This document shows positions 24,112 through 32,763 of a stretch of 64,000 bases of DNA, one piece after another (position 1 is the first letter of the stretch; the number at the start of each line of letters is the position of its first letter). The translations under genes and the position numbers were made by a program. The stretch is taken from the NCBI GenBank assembly GCA_031272035.1, contig JAISUO010000013.1:20942-84941 (forward strand), given 5' to 3'. Under the pieces are notes generated by a model. The model worked only from the letters and a program-made list of their open reading frames with translations, ran no database searches and was not told the DNA's origin. This DNA comes from Synergistaceae bacterium. Its GTDB lineage: Bacteria; Synergistota; Synergistia; Synergistales; Aminobacteriaceae.

Positions 24112-26253
24112 TCATTGTTTCAGGATGATCAGGGCGTCCAGCACGCAGACCCCGGATGAACCGATGCGCACGGGATTGAGGTCCGTTGCGGAAATTTTTT
24201 CCCGGAAACGATACGCAAATTCCGAGAGCCGGAGCATCAGATCCTCCAGCGGAGCCGTGTCGAAGGCCGCCCGACCTCTCATCTCTCCCAGCAGCGGACG
24301 GCTTTTGGACTTCGCGATCATCTCCTTCACCTTTTTCCTGTCAACCGGAATCAGGCCGAGAGAAGAGTCCCTGAACACCTCCACGTAAATGCCCCCGGGG
24401 CCGTACACCAACACAGGGCCGAACTGAGGGTCCTCGTGGGTTCCGACGATGAGGTCCACGCCGTCGGGAATCATTTTCTGAAGCGTAACTCCCTCCAGTT
24501 TCGCGTTCGGAAGTTTCTTCGCCACGTTCCGCAGCATTTCTTCGCGCGCCTTTTTCAGAGCGGGCACGGATTCCAAGCCGAGAGCAACGCCGCCGGCGTC
24601 CGTTTTGTGCGCGATGTCCGGGGACTCGATCTTCATCACAATGGGAAAACCCAGCTTTGCGGCAGCCGGTTCGAGCGCCGATTCATCCGCGCAGAAAATT
24701 TGTTCCGCCACGGGAATCCCCAGGAGAGACATCAGCTCCTTGCCTTCCTTTTCTCCAAGAAAATTTTTCCCCCGGGAAAGTTCATCCAGTTTTTTCTCCA
24801 GGGCGTTCCAGTCCGCCTCCGGCACAAAACGAGCTTCCTCCAAAGGCGCGTCCTCGTCGAAACTGTGTCTGATCAGGCCGCACACGGCCTTTATTGTTTC
24901 TCGCGTCCCCTGAAGGTAGGGCACGCCGGTCTCGAACAGTTCTTTAAGGATCTCCGGGCAGAAGGGACCCGAGTGATTCGAGAACATCACCACCGGGACT
25001 CCCTCCCGAAACACCTCGCAGACGGCATGAACGACTTTCGTGTAGTGGCTTATGGTGCTGGGACCCAACCCCGCCGGGGCATCCTGAGAGACCAGAATCA
25101 GCCCGCACTCCGGGTCTCTGGCGCAAATCTTCAGTACGCGCGCGTAATCCTCATAGTTGCTGGATCCGACGGGACCCACGTCTATGGGGTTGACGATTTT
25201 CAGGAACGGGGGAATGATTTCCTTCAGCCCTTCGACAGTGGCATCGCTGAACGTCATGAATTCGAGCCCCATCGTCGAGGCAAGGTCGGCGATCATACCG
25301 ATCTGTCCCCCGGATATGGTGGTCATCGTTACACCTTTGGCCCTCATTTTGGGGGCATTCAGCAGGAGCGTCGTCACCTGGAGCATTTCGTCGAAGTCGT
25401 CGACCCGAATGACTCCGGCTTCCGCAAGAGCTTCATCGAAAACACTGTCCTCACCGGCTATGGCGGCGGTATGCGCCCTTACGGCCTGTCTGCTCACCTC
25501 CGATTTCCCCGTTTTGAGCGCGACCACCGCTTTCCCTCCGCGTTTACACTCTCTCACGCTGTCGAGAAATCTGCGCCCGTCCTTCACGCCCTCAATGAAG
25601 GTCACGATAACTTTCGTCTCCGGATCTTCGCTCAGGTACAGAAGATAGTCGGAAAGCTCCAGAACGGCCTGATTGCCGCATGAAATCACGTGGCTCAATC
25701 CAAGATTTTTAAAATACTGCAACATCGCAATGGCCATGGAACCGCTCTGGGAAATCACCGCGATGCCGCCCGAGGTCATTTCGGGCGGTATGGAGGCGCT
25801 GTACGCTCCCGTGTGAAGCCTCACGTTCAAATGTCCCAGGCAGTTGGGGCCGCAGAGACGGATTTCATGCTTTTCACAAATTTCCGTCATGCCTCGCTGC
25901 AACTCCGCTCCCTGCTCTCCCGTTTCGGCAAAACCGCTGGTATAGGCCATGACCGCCCTTATGCCAAGGTCTCCGCATTCCTTCAGAGAATCGAGAACGC
26001 GCTCCGCCGGCAGAGCGATGGCGACGAGATCCGGCTTTGCGGGAAGCTCCCGAAGGCTTTTGTAACACTTCAGGCCAAAAACTTCGTCTCTTTTGGGGTT
26101 GACGGGATAAACGGTACCTTTGAAATCCATGTGGAGAAGGTTGTAAACCGTATTTCTTCCCGGTCCAACCTTTTCCGTGGCGCCAACAACCGCTATCGTT
26201 TCCGGTTTCAAAAGACCGTCCAGTTCTTTTTTCCAGGTCTGCCCGCTTTTCAT
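24112..26253 (-). CDS. ADP-forming acyl-CoA synthetase, fused alpha-beta subunits (copy 1)
   Basis: 713 residues. The CoA-binding domain begins IAVVGATEKVG near residue 18. GPNCLGHLN and ISQSGSMAIAM mark the succinyl-CoA-synthetase-like alpha domains. RAHTAAIAGED near 262 contains the His that is phosphorylated. The beta part is an ATP-grasp domain with PIVMKIESPDIAHKTDAGGV near 545-570. The enzyme makes ATP from ADP and phosphate while releasing an acid from its CoA thioester, or works in reverse to activate acids. It is the last gene of a unit behind an enolase-superfamily gene and a crotonase (gap 35 bases). The acyl group is unknown. Confidence 0.88.
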   Translation of the reverse strand: MKSGQTWKKELDGLLKPETIAVVGATEKVGPGRNTVYNLLHMDFKGTVYPVNPKRDEVFGLKCYKSLRELPAKPDLVAIALPAERVLDSLKECGDLGIRAVMAYTSGFAETGEQGAELQRGMTEICEKHEIRLCGPNCLGHLNVRLHTGAYSASIPPEMTSGGIAVISQSGSMAIAMLQYFKNLGLSHVISCGNQAVLELSDYLLYLSEDPETKVIVTFIEGVKDGRRFLDSVRECKRGGKAVVALKTGKSEVSRQAVRAHTAAIAGEDSVFDEALAEAGVIRVDDFDEMLQVTTLLLNAPKMRAKGVTMTTISGGQIGMIADLASTMGLEFMTFSDATVEGLKEIIPPFLKIVNPIDVGPVGSSNYEDYARVLKICARDPECGLILVSQDAPAGLGPSTISHYTKVVHAVCEVFREGVPVVMFSNHSGPFCPEILKELFETGVPYLQGTRETIKAVCGLIRHSFDEDAPLEEARFVPEADWNALEKKLDELSRGKNFLGEKEGKELMSLLGIPVAEQIFCADESALEPAAAKLGFPIVMKIESPDIAHKTDAGGVALGLESVPALKKAREEMLRNVAKKLPNAKLEGVTLQKMIPDGVDLIVGTHEDPQFGPVLVYGPGGIYVEVFRDSSLGLIPVDRKKVKEMIAKSKSRPLLGEMRGRAAFDTAPLEDLMLRLSEFAYRFREKISATDLNPVRIGSSGVCVLDALIILKQ

Positions 26254-26288
26254 CGAACATCCTCCGTTTCAAACTTCGCCCCGTCGGG

Positions 26289-27095
26289 TCACTTTTTCTG
26301 TTTATTCTTTTTCCATTCCATCGCCGCCTTGAATCCCTCTTTTTTGACGATTTCGTTGAATTCGGTATCCGTGTCCATTTGATTCAGGCGGCAAAGGTTG
26401 AACAGCTCCGCGGCAAAGTCGGCGGCATGTTTGAATCCCATTATTTCATAGGCTTTATTGATCTGGGTTTTCAGCATCCCCAAAGCGACTCTGGGCTGAG
26501 AGGCAAGTTTTTGGGCGATCTTCATCACCTCTTCATCCACTTTATCCGCCGGGACAATCCTGTTGACGGTGCCGATGCGATACAGTTCCGACGCGCTCAT
26601 CATTTCTCCCAGCATCATCAGTTCCCGCGCCTTGTTGGGAGGAAGCTTGTAGGGCTGGATGAGGATATCCGGTATGTAGGAAAAACCGATTTCCGGCTCT
26701 CCGAACTGCGCATCTTCCGCTGCGACAATCATGTCGCACATAAGCGCCAGATGAGCGCCTCCTCCGATACAAAAGCCTCTGACCGCCGCGATGACCGGCT
26801 TTTTCATGTCCCAGATTTTCAGCCAGGTGTCCAGTTCCCACCGGGTGTTTTCCCGCCTGTTCTCAATGCCCAGGATCGGCGACGAGATGGATTCCTTCAG
26901 GTCGAATCCGGACGAAAAAGCCTTATCTCCCGCGGCGGCGATGATGAGAACGTAAACCTCCTTATCATCTGCCGCTTTGTCGAGAGCTTCGCTTAACAGC
27001 TCCACCAGCTCCCGCGACAGGGCGTTGCGGGTCTCCGGCCGATTAAGCGTGATCTTCGCGATGTGATCCTTCACTTCATAAATAAGCGCACTCAT
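26289..27095 (-). CDS. Enoyl-CoA hydratase/isomerase (crotonase) family protein, copy 1
   Basis: 268 residues, standard crotonase length. The oxyanion-hole segments are present: AFSSGFDLKE near residue 60 and GFCIGGGAHLALMCD near 107-120. The usual first catalytic Glu (GGGxELA) is His here, while the second (FGEPEIGF) is kept. With one acid/base residue changed it may be an isomerase, hydrolase or lyase rather than a true hydratase. It sits 17 bases after the enolase-superfamily gene and 35 before the acyl-CoA synthetase, in one operon. The ATG at 27095 follows GGAGGCGG. Confidence 0.85.
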   Translation of the reverse strand: MSALIYEVKDHIAKITLNRPETRNALSRELVELLSEALDKAADDKEVYVLIIAAAGDKAFSSGFDLKESISSPILGIENRRENTRWELDTWLKIWDMKKPVIAAVRGFCIGGGAHLALMCDMIVAAEDAQFGEPEIGFSYIPDILIQPYKLPPNKARELMMLGEMMSASELYRIGTVNRIVPADKVDEEVMKIAQKLASQPRVALGMLKTQINKAYEIMGFKHAADFAAELFNLCRLNQMDTDTEFNEIVKKEGFKAAMEWKKNKQKK

Positions 27096-27111
27096 CCAAA
27101 ACCGCCTCCAC

Positions 27112-28254
27112 TTATATTCTGTACTTCGCTATTTTCGCTTCATCCAGTTCTATCCCGAATCCCGGCGCGTCGGGCATGGGGATGCAGCCGTCCTTTTCAG
27201 GGGAATAATATTTGGTCACAATGCCCTGAAAGACGTCAGGCGTTATCTTTGGCGGATCGTAGGGGTACTCCAGCCAGGTGAAATTCGGCAGAGAAGCCAC
27301 GAGATGCATCGTCTGCAAAACTCCGAGGCCGGGAATCCACGCGTGAGGGTTGCACAGTTTTCCAAAGGAGTCAGCGATCGCCGCAATTTTCCGAATCTGA
27401 CTCATCCCCTCCGACATCGTGCAGTTGGGCTGTAAAATGTCATAACTCCCCTTATCCAGCATCTGCTTGAATTCATGGATGCCCTTGTTTATCTCTCCCC
27501 CCGCGATCGGAATATCCACCTCCGCCGCCAGCCTGGCCAGCCCGTCGTAGTCGTATCGGAAAAGGGGTTCTTCCAGCCACAGACATTTGAGATTTTCCAT
27601 TTCCCGCGCGGTATCTCTCGCCCGTCCATAGCTCCACACCGGGGGGATTCCGTCGCGCTGACGCTCGACGGCCGTTCCCTGATTGGCGTCCGCTATGATT
27701 TCCAGCGCATCTCCCACAGCATCCCGGACGGCTTCGATCATGGCGATATCGTCCTTCAGTTTTTCATGGTGAAACCGGAGCTTCACGGCTTTGAAGCCCT
27801 CACTGACAAGCCTTTGGGCGTCTTCTTTGCGCTGCTCAGGGGAGCGGATCTCTCCCCAGGCCGCGTACACCCTGATTCTGTCCCGGGCGGCGCCGAAGAG
27901 TTTATAAACCGGCTGTCCGGAGGCCTTGCCGACGATGTCCCACAGGGCGTTTTCCACCAGCCAGGGCCTTGCGGCTATTCGCGCCACATCGCGAAATTTG
28001 AGAATCAGACGCTCGATATCGAAAGGAGACTCCCCCACCAGAAACGTTTTGAGATATTCAACCGTCTCCTTCATGATGGACAAAATTCCAAACGGAGCCT
28101 CGCAGGTCGCGTGGCCTTCAATCCCCTCATCCGTCATGACGCGAACGACAAAAATCGTCTGTCCTTTCTCCACCCGCCCCGGATACCACGTTGGATAAAA
28201 ATCCTGCCCATATGGCATCATCACCGCGTCATAACTGATATCCGTGATCTTCAT
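27112..28254 (-). CDS. Mandelate racemase/muconate lactonizing enzyme family (enolase superfamily) protein
   Basis: 380 residues. The barrel carries the three metal ligands in order: Asp in IADANQG near residue 195, Glu in WLEEPL near 233, and Glu in GGEINKG near 262. KAVKLRF near 164 corresponds to the KxK catalytic site but with Arg as second residue. QPNCT and NPHAWIPGLG near 288 and 317 correspond to the Asp-His dyad region, with Asn in place of Asp. Likely an acid-sugar dehydratase, racemase or cycloisomerase acting on a carboxylate alpha-proton. It is first in the operon with crotonase and acyl-CoA synthetase, behind promoter P1 (28327-28402). Confidence 0.85.
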   Translation of the reverse strand: MKITDISYDAVMMPYGQDFYPTWYPGRVEKGQTIFVVRVMTDEGIEGHATCEAPFGILSIMKETVEYLKTFLVGESPFDIERLILKFRDVARIAARPWLVENALWDIVGKASGQPVYKLFGAARDRIRVYAAWGEIRSPEQRKEDAQRLVSEGFKAVKLRFHHEKLKDDIAMIEAVRDAVGDALEIIADANQGTAVERQRDGIPPVWSYGRARDTAREMENLKCLWLEEPLFRYDYDGLARLAAEVDIPIAGGEINKGIHEFKQMLDKGSYDILQPNCTMSEGMSQIRKIAAIADSFGKLCNPHAWIPGLGVLQTMHLVASLPNFTWLEYPYDPPKITPDVFQGIVTKYYSPEKDGCIPMPDAPGFGIELDEAKIAKYRI

Positions 28255-28326
28255 AGAAATACCACCCTCTCGTCGACATCGTATGCCTAAATCACAAATT
28301 ACAGTGTTATCTGTTTAATATGTGAA

Positions 28327-28402
28327 AGTGAAAATCGTGGACTATTATAGTGGGTGATTCCAAAAAAGCAATAGCAACAATCGACCACACAAATTAACGA
28401 AC
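28327..28402 (-). promoter_or_regulatory. Promoter P1 of the enolase-family/crotonase/acyl-CoA synthetase operon, shared type with P2
   Basis: On the minus strand TTGCTT (28366-28371) is 16 bases from a perfect TATAAT (28344-28349). The same spacing and long runs of identical sequence recur at 39734-39810: GTTAATT, then GTGGTxGA, TTGCTATTGCTTTTTT, TATAATAGTC and TTTTCACTTT. The conserved block just upstream of -35 (28381-28398) is a good candidate for an activator site. The leader is about 80 nt. The remainder of the gap (28403-28521) shows no gene. Confidence 0.7.
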
Positions 28403-28521
28403 ACAACACAAAAGAACCGTGATAACCGTCATACCGGAGAAAAAGATAAAACCACGTTTCCCTTTCTCCGGCACGCGATTCTATTCTTCGAAACGTTCCT
28501 GTCACTGTTCGTCCGTAAACG

Positions 28522-29328
28522 TTATTTTCCCTCGGAATGTGCCTTAAGCCAGGCTTTCACACCGTGTTCGAGGATGAATTTATTTTTTATCGCGCGCTCT
28601 TTTGCGTCGCCGCTTTGGAACACTGTCACCGCAGCAAGCAGGTTGTACTCGAAAACTTCTTTGAGGCCGGAGAGCTCGTACGCCTTATTGATGGATTTTT
28701 TTGTCTGCTTTAAAGTTATCGCCGGAACGGACGCAAGTTTCTTCGCCCAGGCCTCCGCCTCTTCCATCTCTTTGCCGTCAGGCACTACTCTGTTCACCAG
28801 GCCAAATTCACGTGCCTCGGCGGCGCTGATGTTGTTGCACATGAAAAGCACTTCCTTCGCTTTTTTCATGTGGGTCATGTACGGGAGCAGCATATACATG
28901 TCGGCGGACAGCCTGTCCATTTCAGGAAGACCGAATATGGCGCTCTCCCCGGCTATGGTGAAGTCGCTGTTCATGGCGAGATCGAAGCCAAATCCCAGCG
29001 CCGCGCCCTGAACCGCTGTAATAAGCAGCTTTTCGAAGTTGAACGTCGCTATGCCGAGGTCAAGGAACCGTTTCGCATGGGTGATCCATTCCTGCGGCAC
29101 ATGATTTTTGATTTCCGAGGCATGGGCGTACAGGTCGACGCCAGAGCTGAATACCGGGCCTTCGCCGCCCAGAATTACGACCTTGAGTTCTTCATCCTTT
29201 TCAAGTTCACGCAAAGCGGCGAGCAATTCTTCCAGCGTTACCTCGCTTATCGCGTTGCGCACTTTGGGGCGGTTCAGCATAAGTTTCGCAATCGCACCGT
29301 TTTTTGTTATCGTCAGATGTTCGTACAT
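28522..29328 (-). CDS. Enoyl-CoA hydratase/isomerase (crotonase) family protein, copy 2
   Basis: 268 residues, the same length as copy 1 but clearly diverged. VFSSGVDLYAHA near residue 58 and GAALGFGFDLAMNSD near 110 form the CoA and oxyanion-hole sites. The first catalytic Glu is replaced by Asp (FGFDLA); the second (FGLPEMDRL) is present. The reaction is therefore uncertain within the superfamily. It begins 46 bases after the acyl-CoA synthetase copy 2 stop on the same strand, so the pair is likely one transcript. The ATG at 29328 has GAGGAG upstream. Confidence 0.83.
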   Translation of the reverse strand: MYEHLTITKNGAIAKLMLNRPKVRNAISEVTLEELLAALRELEKDEELKVVILGGEGPVFSSGVDLYAHASEIKNHVPQEWITHAKRFLDLGIATFNFEKLLITAVQGAALGFGFDLAMNSDFTIAGESAIFGLPEMDRLSADMYMLLPYMTHMKKAKEVLFMCNNISAAEAREFGLVNRVVPDGKEMEEAEAWAKKLASVPAITLKQTKKSINKAYELSGLKEVFEYNLLAAVTVFQSGDAKERAIKNKFILEHGVKAWLKAHSEGK

Positions 29329-29373
29329 CGTAAAATCATCTCCTCATTTAATTTCAAAAAATTGTCAGCCAAT

Positions 29374-31509
29374 TTACGAACACCCGCGGACTTCCAGTAA
29401 AGCGTCTACAGCCCATACCCCTGAGGGTGAAGCTATGAGCGGGTTCATTTCAAGCACGTCCACGTATTCGCCCAGTTCGGCGGCTATTTGATTGAGCGCC
29501 GGAGCGCAATTCTCGATGGGGCCTGTATCGACGACGGCGCGCCCCCTCGCACCGCGGAGCAGAGGATACCCCTTCAGTCTGCGAAGCGCGCCTTCTATGT
29601 CGCCGGACGCGAGCGGAAGGAGAGTCAACGCGGAGTCGTGGAATATCTCGACAAAAACACCCCCGAGCGCGCACACGCAGCTGTAACCAAAGCCTTTTTC
29701 GTATTTCAGCGCAACCAGGAGTTCATTGTCCCCTGGAGCCATTTTTTGAACGAGAAATCCCCTCTGGGACAAATTATGAACGGCGGCTTTCGGTGCAAGT
29801 TCACCATACGCAACGGCAAGCTGAGGCTCATCCTGAATGCCAAGTCTTATCAGGTCAAGCTCCGATTTATGGGAAACGCCGTCGAGCAACGATTTTAAGG
29901 CCACCGGATATCCAAGACGTTTCGCGGCTTCAGCTGCACCCTCAGCGTCGTGAACAACCTCGAACGGCGCGACGGGCAGACCGTAATCCCGAAGCAGATC
30001 GAACGCCATGTCGTCCGGCAGCGTACGGCCTCTGCAGCCATCCAGCGCTTCCATCCACTTTTTTTTGCGCGCTGCGTTCGCCTCAACGCATGGAACGGTT
30101 TTGAAGCCGCGCTCTATACCGTCCGTCCATTTCAGATAATTTCGCAAAGCAATAAGACTGTTTCTCATTCCCGCCATATAAATGACGTTGCCGCCCTCCA
30201 ACCGGGAAGCAATGATATCGGAGAATCCGTTGGATATTCCGTTTAAAAAGATGACGAGCTTGTCGGGATGTTCCCTGGAAACCGCAGCGGCAGCGGCGGC
30301 GTGAACGCCGTAGCGAGTCGAAATTCCGTCGCCGAGATTCGGGCAGGAATCCTGCATCATAACCACGGTGCCGATCTCTTCTCCGCTGGCCAAAGCCTTC
30401 ATCACACCATACTGTATGTCGTAATTTCCAACTCCGATTCCGGTTACGTCGACAGGATTTTCGATATGCGAAATTGATGGAAGTACGCCCGAAAGCGCTG
30501 CTTTTACCTCGGGGTTCAGCTCGGCAAATTCCAGTCCGATATCTTCGCCCAAATCCTGCGCCAGTACCTTGTGCCCGCCGGATACCGTCGAGACGCCTAT
30601 CCCGCGCGCGATGCGTCTGTAACCAGCTTCCGAAAACAGCTTGCAGTTAATTATCAGTTCTTCGAGATCTTTAGCCACCACAAGATTATGTCTGTCGGCA
30701 AATGATGTGAAAACATCGTAACTGCCAGCGAGAGAACCCGTATGAGCGACCGTCGCCAGACGCCCCTTCTCTGAGCGCCCGGCTTTCAGCGCTATCACCG
30801 GTTTTTTCCTGGCGCGCGCCATCTCCAGTCCCTCTTTGAAACTCTCCACGTCCCCAATGCTCTCCAGGTACATAGCTATCACTCCGGTGTTTTCATCATC
30901 GGCCAGAAAACGCAGATAGTCTCCCGGGCCTAAAACGGTCTGATTGCCGGAGGATATCACGTGGCTGTAGCCTAAACCGAAATCCGCTCCGAAGAAACCT
31001 ATCAGAATGGAACCGCTCTGCGCCATGAATCCGACCCTGCCCGGGCGAAAAACTTTTGGCAGCGCGTTCGACATATAGAGCGGTATGCTGCTGGAGACGT
31101 TGAAAATGCCCATACCATTCGGCCCATTGACGCATATAGCGTTGTCATCCGCAATCTTTTTCAGCTCCGCTTCAAGCGCGGCTCCTTCAGAGCCAACTTC
31201 TGCAAAGCCTCCCGCGATGACTATCGCCGCATGGATGTCCCTGCCGGCGCACTGTCGCAGGACATCTGCGCAGGAAGCGGCAGGAAGGCGGATAATGACG
31301 CAGTCTACTTTCTCCGGTATATCCAGGAGGCTGGGGTAACACTTGTAACCGCCGAGTTCGTCGTATTTGGGGTTGACGGGATACACATTCCCTTTGTAAT
31401 TAAACGTGTGAAAATTCGTGATGGGCATGGCTCCACCCCCTTTGTCCGACGCGCCGACGACAGCGACCGAACCAGGGTAAAACAGGGGGCGTAAATTTTT
31501 GGCCTGCAT
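29374..31509 (-). CDS. ADP-forming acyl-CoA synthetase, fused alpha-beta subunits (copy 2)
   Basis: 711 residues with the same layout as copy 1: VAVVGASDKGGG near residue 15, NGPNGMGIFNVS, MAQSGSILIGF, and the phosphohistidine motif VAHTGSLAGS near 265. The beta ATP-grasp region differs at a conserved spot: SHKSELDLIRLGI replaces the usual HKxxxGGVxLGL. The glycine pair that contacts nucleotide is gone, so this copy may be altered in nucleotide use or impaired. GPNG instead of GPNC is another change. The gene starts 118 bases after tctC, behind a hairpin, with AAAGGAGA as Shine-Dalgarno. Confidence 0.83.
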   Translation of the reverse strand: MQAKNLRPLFYPGSVAVVGASDKGGGAMPITNFHTFNYKGNVYPVNPKYDELGGYKCYPSLLDIPEKVDCVIIRLPAASCADVLRQCAGRDIHAAIVIAGGFAEVGSEGAALEAELKKIADDNAICVNGPNGMGIFNVSSSIPLYMSNALPKVFRPGRVGFMAQSGSILIGFFGADFGLGYSHVISSGNQTVLGPGDYLRFLADDENTGVIAMYLESIGDVESFKEGLEMARARKKPVIALKAGRSEKGRLATVAHTGSLAGSYDVFTSFADRHNLVVAKDLEELIINCKLFSEAGYRRIARGIGVSTVSGGHKVLAQDLGEDIGLEFAELNPEVKAALSGVLPSISHIENPVDVTGIGVGNYDIQYGVMKALASGEEIGTVVMMQDSCPNLGDGISTRYGVHAAAAAAVSREHPDKLVIFLNGISNGFSDIIASRLEGGNVIYMAGMRNSLIALRNYLKWTDGIERGFKTVPCVEANAARKKKWMEALDGCRGRTLPDDMAFDLLRDYGLPVAPFEVVHDAEGAAEAAKRLGYPVALKSLLDGVSHKSELDLIRLGIQDEPQLAVAYGELAPKAAVHNLSQRGFLVQKMAPGDNELLVALKYEKGFGYSCVCALGGVFVEIFHDSALTLLPLASGDIEGALRRLKGYPLLRGARGRAVVDTGPIENCAPALNQIAAELGEYVDVLEMNPLIASPSGVWAVDALLEVRGCS

Positions 31510-31550
31510 GTTCGTTTCGTTCTCCTTTGATTGACGTTTCTTTTCATGTT

Positions 31551-31600
31551 AAAAGGCCGAACCGGTCAGCGCAAATCGCGTACTGCCGGTTCCACCTTTT
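31551..31600 (-). terminator. Terminator-like hairpin between tctC and acyl-CoA synthetase copy 2
   Basis: AAAAGGccgAACCGG pairs with CCGGTTccaCCTTTT: 13 bp in two blocks around a small internal loop, with a 20-nt apical loop. The stem base ends in TTTT on the minus strand. Partial termination would separate the transporter from the enzyme genes. Confidence 0.5.
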
Positions 31601-31627
31601 GATCGAAAAAGTTCGGGATATCGTCTG

Positions 31628-32620
31628 TCAGTCTACGTCGAATTCGAGGCCGAGTTCACTTATCAGCTTCACAACGTCGTTATACATCTTGTCGCCTTCA
31701 GCCGTAAATTCCTTGTGAGGAAGGTAGGTAAAGGTGATTCCGGCCTTCTGGTAACGTTTCTCCAGTTCCTCCCTGCCCTCCTCGACGAGTTTTTCCCATG
31801 CGGTATAAACGTAGTCGGGGATATTGGCCGGGCCGGTAATGCCGTACCATCCCTTCAGGGTGCATTGATATCCGAGCTCCTTCGTAGTTGGAAGATCGGG
31901 TGCGGTCTTGAGTCGCTGATCTCCTACGACAGCCAGCGGCCTAAGAAGAGGTTTGTCGCCGGCGCAGTAAGTCTTATACTCCGTTTCAGAGATAAAATAA
32001 GTGGTGAGGTGCCCGCCTGCCATCGCCGCTGTCGCATCCATGCCGCCGCCCTCGAAATTTACGCGTTTGGCATTTATATCCTTTACGCCGGCCTCATTCA
32101 ACAGATAAGCTATCGCAAAACCGGTGAGTCCGGTCACGGAACCGCCGCTCCAGCGGAAGCTCGGGTCGGTGCGGGCGAACTCCATCAGTTCCTCGAAGGT
32201 CTTTATGTTCTGCTCGACGCTGACGGCGGCTATGAAACGCAGTTCGGAGAGCTTTACGATATAAGTGCGCTGGTCTTTTGTAAACGGAAGATTGTCTCCG
32301 AATATGGCATACATCACCTGGGCGTCGGCCTGGCAGCTCGTCCCCAGCGTATATCCGTCAGGTTTCGCTTCGGCAAGTTCCTGAACGCCGCTTATTCCGT
32401 ACGCCCCCACCTTGTTGATGACGTTGACGGGCACTCCCCATTTTTCAGACGCGTACTGCGCAACCACTCTGCCTATCGTGTCCGTTCCGCTGCCGGGAGA
32501 CCAGGGACCAATAATGGTGATGTCTCTTTCGGGGTATTTGGGGGCGGCGGCCAGTGCCACTCCGGCGGTCATGGCCGTCAGTATCAGCATCAGTACCACA
32601 TAAAAAGCATATTTTTTCAT
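31628..32620 (-). CDS. tctC: Tripartite tricarboxylate transporter (TTT) substrate-binding protein
   Basis: 330 residues with a signal peptide (residues 1-25, MKKYAFYVVLMLILTAMTAG..., Ala-Ala-Ala before cleavage). YPERDITIIGPWSPGSGTDT right after it is the conserved start of mature TctC proteins, containing the first ligand-binding loop. The protein binds an organic acid outside the membrane and delivers it to TctAB. It lies 143 bases after tctA on the same strand. GGGAGG precedes the ATG at 32620. Ligand identity is unknown; the neighbouring CoA-activation enzymes suggest an organic acid used as carbon source. Confidence 0.9.
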   Translation of the reverse strand: MKKYAFYVVLMLILTAMTAGVALAAAPKYPERDITIIGPWSPGSGTDTIGRVVAQYASEKWGVPVNVINKVGAYGISGVQELAEAKPDGYTLGTSCQADAQVMYAIFGDNLPFTKDQRTYIVKLSELRFIAAVSVEQNIKTFEELMEFARTDPSFRWSGGSVTGLTGFAIAYLLNEAGVKDINAKRVNFEGGGMDATAAMAGGHLTTYFISETEYKTYCAGDKPLLRPLAVVGDQRLKTAPDLPTTKELGYQCTLKGWYGITGPANIPDYVYTAWEKLVEEGREELEKRYQKAGITFTYLPHKEFTAEGDKMYNDVVKLISELGLEFDVD

Positions 32621-32763
32621 AACTGTTACCTCCCAATAATTTTTTTAAATTTCAAAAATCTTTCCACGCTCAAAACGGTTTTAATCCCGCCTGTCACACG
32701 TTAATCCTCTCGTTCCACCACCTCTTCTCACATTGCTGGATTGCGCTGCGGCCATCCTTTTCG

